Positions 47,058-54,726 of a stretch of DNA of 55,646 bases are shown piece by piece. The notes under the pieces are model-generated. The model did no database searches and had not been told where the DNA came from. It was given only the letters and a program-made list of their open reading frames with translations. The number at the start of each line of letters is the position of its first letter. Position 1 is the stretch's first letter. Source of the stretch: Mesorhizobium sp. ORS 3324 (lineage in GTDB: Bacteria; Pseudomonadota; Alphaproteobacteria; Rhizobiales; Rhizobiaceae); the NCBI GenBank assembly GCA_000824825.2, contig LM655188.1:269561-325206 (forward strand), read 5' to 3'. The translations under genes and the position numbers were made by a program.

Positions 47058-47516
47058 ATGCCGAAGATCGATGTCACCGCTCTGCCGTTCGTCGCACGCG
47101 GCGGCTATCCGCCGCCGCACGACAAGCTGGTCGCCGGTCGTTCGCGCAAGCGTCTCGGCGATGAAGCCGGCCTGACCCAGTTCGGCGTCAACCTGACGAA
47201 GCTCGCGCCCGGCGCTTTCTCATCGCTGCGCCATTGGCACGAGAACCAGGACGAGTTCGTCTTTCTCCTTGAAGGCGAGCTGACGCTGGTCGAGGACGAA
47301 GGCGAGACCGTGCTGCGGCCGGGCGACGCGGCCGGCTTCAAGGCGGGCGTCGCCAACGGCCACCATCTGGTCAACCGCTCCGGCAACGACGCCGTCTATC
47401 TCGAGGTGGGAACACGCACGCCGCGCGAACGCGCGCATTTTTCCGACGTCGATCTTGTCGCCGTTGCCGACGAGACCGGCGTCCACTACAGCCGCAAGGA
47501 CGGAGGGCGGCTGTGA
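47058..47516 (+). CDS. Cupin-domain protein
   Basis: A 152-residue single cupin. HWHENQDEFVFLLEGELTLVEDEGETVLRPGDAAGF holds both cupin motifs with the usual metal-ligand His/Glu set. The later GVANGHHLVNRSGNDAVYLEVG gives the last His. The start at 47058 follows GAAAGGA. Such proteins may be sugar epimerases, dioxygenases or sensors; no choice can be made. Confidence 0.87.
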   Translation: MPKIDVTALPFVARGGYPPPHDKLVAGRSRKRLGDEAGLTQFGVNLTKLAPGAFSSLRHWHENQDEFVFLLEGELTLVEDEGETVLRPGDAAGFKAGVANGHHLVNRSGNDAVYLEVGTRTPRERAHFSDVDLVAVADETGVHYSRKDGGRL

Positions 47517-47530
47517 ACGCTTTTCGTTGA

Positions 47531-47628
47531 ATTGCTCTAAAGCGCGTCGCGATCTTTCAGATTCGCTTTTTTGATTTCACGCATGTCTTTATCCCGAAAC
47601 CGGTCCCACTTTCGGGACACATGCTCTA
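47531..47628. repeat. TAGAGC-edged palindromic repeat after the GlxA-type gene
   Basis: Edges are ATTGCTCTAAAGCGCG and CATGCTCTAG, with an inner hairpin CCCGAAA-CCGGTCCCACT-TTCGGG (47593-47615). The GCTCTA edge contains, on the minus strand, the TAG stop of the regulator gene at 47626. Same family as 32381-32479 and 52580-52632. Confidence 0.75.
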
Positions 47629-48606
47629 GCCGCGCCGCAGCCGGACCGGCGCCTCGCCGAAAGCCCTCGAAAACGCCCTGGAAAAGGCCGCGGCGGAAGA
47701 GAAGCCGGTACGCCCGGCAATGTCGGCCATTGCGATGCGCGTGTCGACCACCAGGCGCCGCGCGGCGCTGAGGCGCAGCCTGAGATAATAGGCGCCGGGC
47801 GTCTCGCCGATCGACTTGCGGAAAATGCTCTCCAGCGTCCGCGCCGTCACGCCGGCGCGCTTGGCCACCGCGTCGATGGTGAGCGGCTCGTCGACATGCG
47901 CTTCCATCAACCGGATCGCCTGGGCGAGCCGCGGATCGTAGCCGTCGAGCCGGCCGAGCGAGACCAGCGGTTGCGCGTCGGTCGCGGCGCGGGCCTGGTC
48001 GTAGATGAAGACGCTCGCCACATCGAGCGCGGCCGCCATGCCGAGCCTGGTGCGGACCAGATGCAGCATCAGGTCGAAGGTCGGCGAGGCGCCGCCTGAG
48101 GTGAAGACCGGCCCGTCGATGACATAGCGGTCCGGCCGCACGTCGACGCCGGGAAAGGCGGCGGAGAAATCCTCCATGTCCTCCCAATGGGTTGTAGCGC
48201 TGCGGCCTTCGAGCAGGCCGGCCCGCGCCACCAGCCAGGTGCCGGCCTCGACGCCGCCACAGGCGCGGGCCGCACGCGCTGCCCTCCGCAAACCGGCAAG
48301 CAGCGCCGCGGTAGCGTAGTTCTGCGTGCCGAAGCCAGCGACGACGACCAACATGTCGGTCGGCTCGGCCGCATCGAAGCGGCCGCTGACCGCGATCGGC
48401 AGGCCGCAGGTGGTGACCGGCGCCTCGCCGGTGACCGAGACCAGCTTGAAGTCGAACAGCGTCTCGCCGGAAATTCGGTTGGCGGCGCGCAGCGGGTCCA
48501 CGGCCGAGGCCACGCACATGATGGACGAGCCCGAGAACACCAGGAACGTCACCTTGAGCGGCTCGCGCTCGGGCCGAAAGATCGTCGGCTTTTCGCTTTT
48601 AATCAT
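47626..48606 (-). CDS. GlxA-family regulator (PfpI-like domain plus AraC domain), probable carnitine-operon activator
   Basis: A 326-residue protein. The N-terminal DJ-1/PfpI-like domain runs about 15-200 (VTFLVFSGSSIMCVASAVDPLRAANR, LVARAGLLEGRSATTHWEDME). The C-terminal AraC domain (about 225-326) holds DEPLTIDAVAKRAGVTARTLESIF and TRIAMADIAGRTGFSSAAAFSRAF. This build is shared by CdhR and GbdR, which sense carnitine and glycine betaine in Pseudomonas. It is divergent from the carnitine genes with 136 bases between, so it is the likely activator. Its stop TAG lies in the TAGAGC repeat edge. Confidence 0.88.
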   Translation of the reverse strand: MIKSEKPTIFRPEREPLKVTFLVFSGSSIMCVASAVDPLRAANRISGETLFDFKLVSVTGEAPVTTCGLPIAVSGRFDAAEPTDMLVVVAGFGTQNYATAALLAGLRRAARAARACGGVEAGTWLVARAGLLEGRSATTHWEDMEDFSAAFPGVDVRPDRYVIDGPVFTSGGASPTFDLMLHLVRTRLGMAAALDVASVFIYDQARAATDAQPLVSLGRLDGYDPRLAQAIRLMEAHVDEPLTIDAVAKRAGVTARTLESIFRKSIGETPGAYYLRLRLSAARRLVVDTRIAMADIAGRTGFSSAAAFSRAFSRAFGEAPVRLRRG

Positions 48607-48742
48607 GAGAACTTCGTAAAACGCAAAACAGTTTCTGGCAAGTCGGTCATTCTTGGCCAGCTTCGGCACATGTCGTCACAGCAAAGCCGGTTTCCGGCTT
48701 TTTGGTCGACATCAATGGCTGATCGAAATTGGGAGGAAAGAG

Positions 48743-49660
48743 ATGCCGCTCGCGATGAACCGTGAGGTCTTCATTACCTGTGCCGTGACCGGCTCCGGCA
48801 GCACGCAGGACCGCAGCCCGAACGTGCCGCGCTCGCCCAAGCAGATCGCCGATTCGGCGATCGAGGCCGCCAAGGCGGGTGCGGCGATTGTCCATTGCCA
48901 TGTGCGCGACCCCGAAACCGGCAGGCCGCGCCGCGACGTGCATCTCTACCGCGAGGTGACCGAGCGCATCCGCGAGGCCGACGTGGACGTGGTGCTTAAC
49001 CTGACCGCCGGCATGGGCGGCGACATGGTGTTCGGCTCGCCGGAAAGCCCGCTACCGCTCAACGAAAAAGGCACCGACATGGGCGGCGCCACCAACCGCA
49101 TGGAGCATGTGCGCCAGTGCCTGCCGGAAATCTGCACGCTGGATTGCGGCACGATGAACTTCGCCGAAGCCGACTATGTGATGACCAACACGCCCGGCAT
49201 GCTGCGCGCCATGGGCGGCATGATGACGGCGCTGGGCGTCAAGCCCGAGATCGAGGCCTTCGACACCGGCCATCTGTGGTTCGCCAAGCAGCTGGTCGAG
49301 GAAAAAGTACTGAAGCCCGACGCGCTGGTGCAGCTCTGCATGGGCGTGCCGTGGGGCGCGCCGGACGACCTCAACACCTTCATGGCGATGGTCAACAACG
49401 TGCCGTCGACCTGGAACTGGTCGGCCTTCTCCATCGGCCGCAACCAGATGGCCTATGTGGCGGCGGCGGTGCTTGCCGGCGGCAATGTCCGCGTCGGCCT
49501 TGAGGACAATCTGTGGCTGGACAAGGGCGTGCTCGCCACCAATGCGCAGCTCGTCGAGCGCGCGGCGAGCATCGTCACCAATCTTGGCGCTCGGGTGCTC
49601 GGGCCGGAAGAGGTGCGCAAGAAGCTCAATCTCACAAAGCGGGCGCCGATCGCAGCGTGA
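48743..49660 (+). CDS. Beta-keto acid cleavage enzyme (BKACE), probable 3-dehydrocarnitine:acetyl-CoA enzyme
   Basis: A 305-residue zinc TIM barrel of the former DUF849 family. IVHCHVRDPETGRP gives the zinc ligands His 51 and His 53; VFITCAVTGSG, NLTAGMGG, TLDCGTMNFA and RVGLEDNLWLDKG are further family landmarks. Members use acetyl-CoA to cleave beta-keto acids. In the carnitine group, dehydrocarnitine gives betainyl-CoA and acetoacetate. The adjoining carnitine dehydrogenase and GlxA-type regulator support that substrate. The ATG follows GGGAGGA. First gene of the six-gene operon. Confidence 0.88.
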   Translation: MPLAMNREVFITCAVTGSGSTQDRSPNVPRSPKQIADSAIEAAKAGAAIVHCHVRDPETGRPRRDVHLYREVTERIREADVDVVLNLTAGMGGDMVFGSPESPLPLNEKGTDMGGATNRMEHVRQCLPEICTLDCGTMNFAEADYVMTNTPGMLRAMGGMMTALGVKPEIEAFDTGHLWFAKQLVEEKVLKPDALVQLCMGVPWGAPDDLNTFMAMVNNVPSTWNWSAFSIGRNQMAYVAAAVLAGGNVRVGLEDNLWLDKGVLATNAQLVERAASIVTNLGARVLGPEEVRKKLNLTKRAPIAA

Positions 49661-49675
49661 TTTGAGGGGGTCAAA

Positions 49676-50299
49676 ATGGCGACCGTCAAATTCACCGCGA
49701 TGAAGGACGGCGACAGGCAAGACTACGAATTCCTGACCGCCCACGAGATCGACTATGCCGCCAAGACCGGCGATCGGCTGCTTGGCGCGTTGATGCAGCT
49801 TGACGAAGGGCTGTCCGGCTACAAGATCACCCGGCTCGGCCATTCGCTGCAGGCGGCCACCCGCGCCTGGCGCGACGGCGCTGATATCGACTGGATCGTC
49901 TCGGCGCTGCTCCATGATATCGGCGACATCTATGCGCCCTACAATCATGACGAATATGCCGCGACGATCCTGAAGCCCTTCGTGCGCGAGCAATGCACCT
50001 GGGTGGTGGAAAAGCACGGCGACTTTCAGCGCCTCTATTACGCGCATCATCTCGGCGGCAACCGCCATGCCCGCGACCGCTTCGCCGGCCACCTCTATTT
50101 CGACGACTGCGACCGGTTCTGCGAGCGCTGGGACCAATCGAGCTTCGATCCCGACTACGACACGCTGCCGATCGAGTTCTTCCGGCCCTTCGTGCTCGAA
50201 GTCTTCGCGCGAAAGGCCTACGACCCGGCGGTGATCCGCGCCGGCGAGCGCGTTCCACTTACCGATCCCGAAACAGCCAAGACAAGAACCGGAGCCTGA
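49676..50299 (+). CDS. HD-domain protein, possible diiron oxygenase
   Basis: A 207-residue HD-fold protein. Candidate metal ligands are His 56 (ITRLGHSLQA), His 80 and Asp 81 (LLHDIGD), His 91 (YNHDEYAA), His 114 (VEKHGDFQ) and an Asp near 153-158. This H...HD...H...H...D series is the one used by the mixed-valence diiron oxygenases MIOX, PhnZ and TmpB, not by simple phosphohydrolases. It lies 15 bases after the BKACE gene and 2 bases before the dehydrogenase gene, so it is firmly in the operon, yet no step of the known pathway needs it. Role unknown. Confidence 0.82.
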   Translation: MATVKFTAMKDGDRQDYEFLTAHEIDYAAKTGDRLLGALMQLDEGLSGYKITRLGHSLQAATRAWRDGADIDWIVSALLHDIGDIYAPYNHDEYAATILKPFVREQCTWVVEKHGDFQRLYYAHHLGGNRHARDRFAGHLYFDDCDRFCERWDQSSFDPDYDTLPIEFFRPFVLEVFARKAYDPAVIRAGERVPLTDPETAKTRTGA

Positions 50300-50301
50300 G
50301 C

Positions 50302-51414
50302 ATGAGCATCATCAACAAGGCAGCCGCCATCGGCGGCGGCGTCATCGGCGCCGGCTGGGTGGCGCGGTTGCTCTTGAACGGCATCGACGTGTCGATCTTC
50401 GATCCCGATCCCGAAGCGTCGCGTAAAGTGGGCGAAGTGATGAAGGGCGCGCGCCGCGCCTACAAGCAGATGCTGCCCGACGGCCTGCCCAAGGAAGGCA
50501 AGCTCACCTTCGCCAAGACGATCGCCGAGGCGGTGGCGGATGCCGACTTCATCCAGGAAAGCGTGCCGGAGCGACTCGACCTCAAGCACAAGGTGTTGGC
50601 CGAGATCGACCAGCACGCGCCGGCCAATGCCATCATTGGGTCCTCGACCTCCGGCATCAAGCCGACCGACATGCAGGTGGCGATGAAGAAACACCCGGAG
50701 CGGCTGGTCGTCGGCCATCCGTTCAACCCGGTCTATCTCTTGCCGCTGGTCGAAATCGTCGGCGGAGCGCAGACCTTTCCGGAGGCGATCGAGGTCGCCA
50801 AGGAGCTCTACGCCTCGATCGGCATGAAGCCGGTGGTGGTGCGCAAGGAGATCGAAGCCTTCGTCGGCGACCGCCTGCTCGAAGCGGCCTGGCGCGAAGC
50901 GCTGTGGCTGGTCAAGGACGGTATCTGCACCGTCGAGGAACTCGACGACATCATGCGCTATTCCTTCGGCCTGCGCTGGGCGCAGATGGGCATGTTCCAG
51001 GTCTATAGGGTCGCCGGCGGCGAGGCCGGCATGCGCCACTTCATGGCGCAGTTCGGGCCTTGCCTGAAATGGCCATGGACCAAGCTGATGGATGTGCCGG
51101 AATTCAACGACGAGCTGGTCGACCTGATCGCCACCCAGTCGGACGAGCAGGCGCATGGCCTGTCGATCCGCGAGCTGGAAAAAATCCGCGACGAAAATCT
51201 GGTCGCGATCATGGAGGCGCTGTCGAAGCAGAACAAGGGCAAGGGCTGGGGCGCCGGCGCGCTGCACAAGGAGTACACCAAGCAGCTCGCCAAGCTGGCG
51301 GCAAAGAAGCCCGTCTCCAAGGCGGCGGAGAAGGCCAAGGCCGGCAAGCCGGTGAAGAAAATCGCGAAGCCGGCGAAGGTTGAGAAGTCGAAGAAGAGCA
51401 AGAAGAAGGGCTGA
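50302..51414 (+). CDS. L-carnitine 3-dehydrogenase (3-hydroxyacyl-CoA dehydrogenase family)
   Basis: A 370-residue NAD-dependent dehydrogenase. The Rossmann motif is IGGGVIGAGW (10-19). QESVPERLDLKHKVLAEID, SSTSGIKPTDMQ, and VGHPFNPVYLLPLVEIVGG are landmarks of carnitine dehydrogenases. FVGDRLLEAAWREALWLV begins the C-terminal helical domain. From about 335 the protein ends in a lysine/alanine/proline-rich tail (KKPVSKAAEKAKAG ... KKSKKKG). Some rhizobial homologues carry a thioesterase domain there; this one does not. It starts two bases after the HD gene. Confidence 0.87.
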   Translation: MSIINKAAAIGGGVIGAGWVARLLLNGIDVSIFDPDPEASRKVGEVMKGARRAYKQMLPDGLPKEGKLTFAKTIAEAVADADFIQESVPERLDLKHKVLAEIDQHAPANAIIGSSTSGIKPTDMQVAMKKHPERLVVGHPFNPVYLLPLVEIVGGAQTFPEAIEVAKELYASIGMKPVVVRKEIEAFVGDRLLEAAWREALWLVKDGICTVEELDDIMRYSFGLRWAQMGMFQVYRVAGGEAGMRHFMAQFGPCLKWPWTKLMDVPEFNDELVDLIATQSDEQAHGLSIRELEKIRDENLVAIMEALSKQNKGKGWGAGALHKEYTKQLAKLAAKKPVSKAAEKAKAGKPVKKIAKPAKVEKSKKSKKKG

Positions 51415-51418
51415 GGCG

Positions 51419-52582
51419 ATGCATTTCGGTCTTTCGGAGGAACAAAAACTCATCGTCGAGACGACGCGTGCCTTCGTCGAGAACGAGCTTTATCCGCACG
51501 AGCGCGAGGTGGAGCGCACCGGCGTGCTGCGCCATGAGCTGATCGAGGAGCTGAAGGCCAAGGCAATCGCGGCCGGGCTTTATGCCGCCAACATGCCGGC
51601 CGATGTCGGCGGCGCCGGCCTCGATACGGTGAGCTGGCTGCTCTACGAGAAGGAGCTTGGCCGCGCCAATTACGCGCTGCACTGGACCTGCGTGGCGCGC
51701 CCGTCCAACATCCTGCTCGCCGGCACGCCGGAGCAGCGCGAGAAATATCTCTTCCCCTGCATCCGCGGCGAGAAATGGGACTGCTTGGCAATGACCGAGC
51801 CCGGCGCCGGCTCCGACCTGCGCGGCATGAAGGCGACCGCCGTGCAGGACGGCTCGGACTGGGTGCTCAACGGCACCAAGCACTTCATCAGCCATGCCGA
51901 TATCGCCGACTTTGCCATCGTCTTCATGGCCTCAGGGGAAGAGGATTCGCCGCGTGGCAAACGCAAGAAGATAACCGCCTTCTTCGTCGACAAGGGCACC
52001 AAGGGTTTTTCGGTGCGCGAGGGCTACCGCAACGTCTCGCATCGCGGATACACCAACTCGATCCTCGAATTCGACGACTGTAGGCTGCCGGCAAGCCAGA
52101 TCCTCGGCGAGGTGCACAAGGGCTTCGAGGTCGCGAACTCCTGGCTCGGCGCCACCCGCCTGCAGGTCGGTGCCACCTGCCTCGGCCGCGCCGAGCGCGC
52201 GCTTTCCCATGCCATCGAATATGCCGCGCAGCGCCAGCAGTTCGGCCAGCAGATCGGCAAGTTCCAGGGCGTGTCGTTCAAGCTCGCCGACATGGCGACG
52301 GAACTGAAGGCCGCCGACCTGATGGTGTTCGAAGCCGGCTGGAAGTACGATCAGGGCACCGTCACCGATCAGGACATGGCGATGGCCAAGCTGAAGGCCA
52401 CCGAGATGCTCGCCTTCGTTGCCGACGAAGCCATCCAGATCCATGGCGGCATGGGGCTGATGGACGACCTGCCGCTCGAGCGCATCTGGCGCGACGCGCG
52501 CGTCGAGCGCATCTGGGAAGGCACGTCGGAGATTCAGCGACATATTATTTCGCGGGCGTTGCTGCGCCCGTTCGGGGCTTAG
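51419..52582 (+). CDS. Acyl-CoA dehydrogenase, probable gamma-butyrobetainyl-CoA dehydrogenase
   Basis: A 387-residue flavoprotein. FAD- and substrate-site motifs: CLAMTEPGAGSDLRGMKATA, HFISHADIADFAIVF, RQQFGQQIGKFQG, QIHGGMGLMDDLPLERIWRDARVERIWEGTSEIQR with the catalytic-base region close to the end. It would oxidise gamma-butyrobetainyl-CoA to crotonobetainyl-CoA in the anabolic half of the pathway. Starts four bases after the dehydrogenase stop with AGAAGG as ribosome site. Its TAG stop is the first three bases of the TAGAGC repeat that follows. Confidence 0.87.
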   Translation: MHFGLSEEQKLIVETTRAFVENELYPHEREVERTGVLRHELIEELKAKAIAAGLYAANMPADVGGAGLDTVSWLLYEKELGRANYALHWTCVARPSNILLAGTPEQREKYLFPCIRGEKWDCLAMTEPGAGSDLRGMKATAVQDGSDWVLNGTKHFISHADIADFAIVFMASGEEDSPRGKRKKITAFFVDKGTKGFSVREGYRNVSHRGYTNSILEFDDCRLPASQILGEVHKGFEVANSWLGATRLQVGATCLGRAERALSHAIEYAAQRQQFGQQIGKFQGVSFKLADMATELKAADLMVFEAGWKYDQGTVTDQDMAMAKLKATEMLAFVADEAIQIHGGMGLMDDLPLERIWRDARVERIWEGTSEIQRHIISRALLRPFGA

Positions 52583-52632
52583 AGCATGATCGCCCGAAAC
52601 CGGGATCCGGTTTCTGGAAGAAATCGCGCTCA
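52580..52632. repeat. TAGAGC-edged palindromic repeat inside the carnitine operon
   Basis: Starts TAGAGCATGATCGCCCG, where TAG is the stop codon of the upstream gene, and contains the hairpin GAAACCGG-GAT-CCGGTTTC (52596-52614), ending near GCGCTC. It fills the 59-base gap between the acyl-CoA dehydrogenase and ligase genes, the only real gap in the operon, and may influence relative expression. Confidence 0.75.
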
Positions 52633-52641
52633 AACGAAAAG

Positions 52642-54726
52642 ATGACCATGCATAAACTCGAACGCCTCCTGCGCCCGAAATCGATCGCCGTGTTCGGCGG
52701 GGCGCAGGCCGCCGCCGTCGTGGCGCAGTCGATCAAGATGGGCTTTGCCGGCGAGATCTGGCCGGTGCATCCGACCAAGGACGAGGTTGCCGGCCGCAAG
52801 GCCTACCGCTCCGTCGCCGATCTGCCCGGAGCGCCGGACGCCGCCTTTGTCGGCGTCAACCGGCATCTCACCATCGAGGTCGTCAAGGCGCTGGCCAGGC
52901 GCGGTGCCGGCGGTGCCGTCTGCTTTGCCGCCGGCTTCCTCGAGACCGAGGCCTATGACGAGGACGGCGAGCGGCTGCAGTCCGAGCTCGTCAGCGCCGC
53001 CGGGGAGATGCCGATCATCGGCCCGAACTGCTACGGCCTCATCAACTATGCCGACGGCGCGCTTTTGTGGCCCGACCAGCACGGCGGCATCAGGCTGGCC
53101 GACGGCGGCAAGGGCGTCGCCATCATCACCCAGTCGTCCAACATCGCCATCAACATGACGATGCAGAAGCGCGGCCTGCCGATCGCCTTCCTGATGACGG
53201 CCGGCAACCAGGCGCAGACCGGCCTTTCGGAAATGGCGCTCGGCCTGATCGAGGACGAGCGCGTGACCGCGCTCGGCCTGCATATCGAGGCTTTCGACTC
53301 GGTCGCCGGCTTCGAGCGCCTGGCGGCGAGAGCCCGCGAGCTGAAGAAGCCGATCATCGCCATGAAGGTCGGCCGTTCCGAACAGGCACGGCAGGCGACG
53401 GTGTCGCACACCGCCTCGCTCGCCGGTTCCGATGCTGCCTCCGGCGCCTTCCTGAAGCGGCTCGGCATCGCCCGCGTCGATTCCATTCCGGCCTTCATCG
53501 AAGCGCTGAAGCTCTTGCACATCACCGGGCCGCTGCCGGGCTACAGGCTGTCGTCGATGAGTTGCTCGGGCGGCGAGGCTTCCGTGATGGCGGACAGCGC
53601 CGAAGGGCGCTGGGTGCATTTCCCGACGCTGACGGCCGAGCATCGCGCGCATGTCAAATCGACGCTCGGCCCACTGGTCGCGGTCGCCAATCCGCTCGAT
53701 TACCACACCTTCATCTGGAACAACGAGCCGGCGATGACGGCCACCTTCACCGCCATGGTGTCGGGCGGCTTCGACCTCAACATGCTGGTGCTCGACTTCC
53801 CGCGCCCCGACCGCTGCTCCGATACCGACTGGTGGGCGACGCTGCGCGCCTTCGAGGCGGCGCTGAAGACCAACAGGGCGCAAGGCGCGATCGTCTCCTC
53901 GCTGCCGGAGAACCTGCCGGAGGAATACACCGCCGGGCTGATGGCGCGCGGGATGGTGCCCTTGTTCGGCATCTCGGAAGCCATGGACGCTGCGCAGGCG
54001 GCGGCCTTCATCGGCTGGGCCTGGCGCGAGCCGCAGGCGCAGCCGGTCGACACCACGGCCGCGGGTGCTGCCGATGGCAGCCATACCACGCCCGACGAGG
54101 CCGAGGCCAAGGCGCGCCTGATCGAGGCCGGCCTGCCGGTGCCGAAGGGAGAGCGGGCCTCGAGTGCGGTCGAGGCGGTGATCTCGTCGATGGCGCTCGG
54201 CTTCCCGGTGGCGCTGAAGGCGCTGGGCGTGACGCACAAGTCGGAAGTCGGCGCGGTACGGCTCAACCTCAAGGACGCTGAATCCGTCGGCAATGCCGCG
54301 CATGACCTCTTGCCGCTCGGGACCGGACTCTATGTCGAGCGCATGGTGCGCGACGGCGTCGCAGAGCTGATCGTCGGCTTCACCCGCGACCCGATGTTCG
54401 GCGCGGTAATGACGCTCGGCACCGGCGGCGTGCTGGTCGAGCTGTTGCGCGACAGCGTGACCCTGATGCTGCCGGCAACCCGCGACGACATCGAGGCGGC
54501 GTTGCGCGGATTGAAGCTCTATCCGCTGCTCGAAGGCTATCGCGGCCGGCCGAAGGCCGATGTTGCAGCCGCCATCGACGCCATCGCCGGCATTGCCGAC
54601 TTCGTGCAGAAGAACGAAGTCGAGATCGAAGAACTCGACATCAACCCGCTGATCGTCTGCGCCGAAGGCAAGGGCGCCTGGATCGCGGATGCCCTGCTGG
54701 TGCTTGGAGAAAAGAAGAATGGCTGA
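52642..54726 (+). CDS. NDP-forming acyl-CoA ligase, probable gamma-butyrobetaine/carnitine-CoA ligase
   Basis: A 694-residue fused acetate--CoA ligase (ADP-forming) type enzyme. The CoA-binding domain begins RLLRPKSIAVFGG. A succinyl-CoA-ligase-like domain holds GPNCYGLIN and the phospho-His segment VSHTASLAGSDAA. The C-terminal ATP-grasp part has FPVALKALGVTHKSEVGAVRLNL and IEELDINPLIV. It would activate gamma-butyrobetaine (and perhaps carnitine) to the CoA ester, in place of the AMP-forming CaiC of E. coli. Two in-frame ATGs at 52642 and 52648 are both possible starts. Overlaps the hydratase gene by eight bases. Confidence 0.85.
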   Translation: MTMHKLERLLRPKSIAVFGGAQAAAVVAQSIKMGFAGEIWPVHPTKDEVAGRKAYRSVADLPGAPDAAFVGVNRHLTIEVVKALARRGAGGAVCFAAGFLETEAYDEDGERLQSELVSAAGEMPIIGPNCYGLINYADGALLWPDQHGGIRLADGGKGVAIITQSSNIAINMTMQKRGLPIAFLMTAGNQAQTGLSEMALGLIEDERVTALGLHIEAFDSVAGFERLAARARELKKPIIAMKVGRSEQARQATVSHTASLAGSDAASGAFLKRLGIARVDSIPAFIEALKLLHITGPLPGYRLSSMSCSGGEASVMADSAEGRWVHFPTLTAEHRAHVKSTLGPLVAVANPLDYHTFIWNNEPAMTATFTAMVSGGFDLNMLVLDFPRPDRCSDTDWWATLRAFEAALKTNRAQGAIVSSLPENLPEEYTAGLMARGMVPLFGISEAMDAAQAAAFIGWAWREPQAQPVDTTAAGAADGSHTTPDEAEAKARLIEAGLPVPKGERASSAVEAVISSMALGFPVALKALGVTHKSEVGAVRLNLKDAESVGNAAHDLLPLGTGLYVERMVRDGVAELIVGFTRDPMFGAVMTLGTGGVLVELLRDSVTLMLPATRDDIEAALRGLKLYPLLEGYRGRPKADVAAAIDAIAGIADFVQKNEVEIEELDINPLIVCAEGKGAWIADALLVLGEKKNG

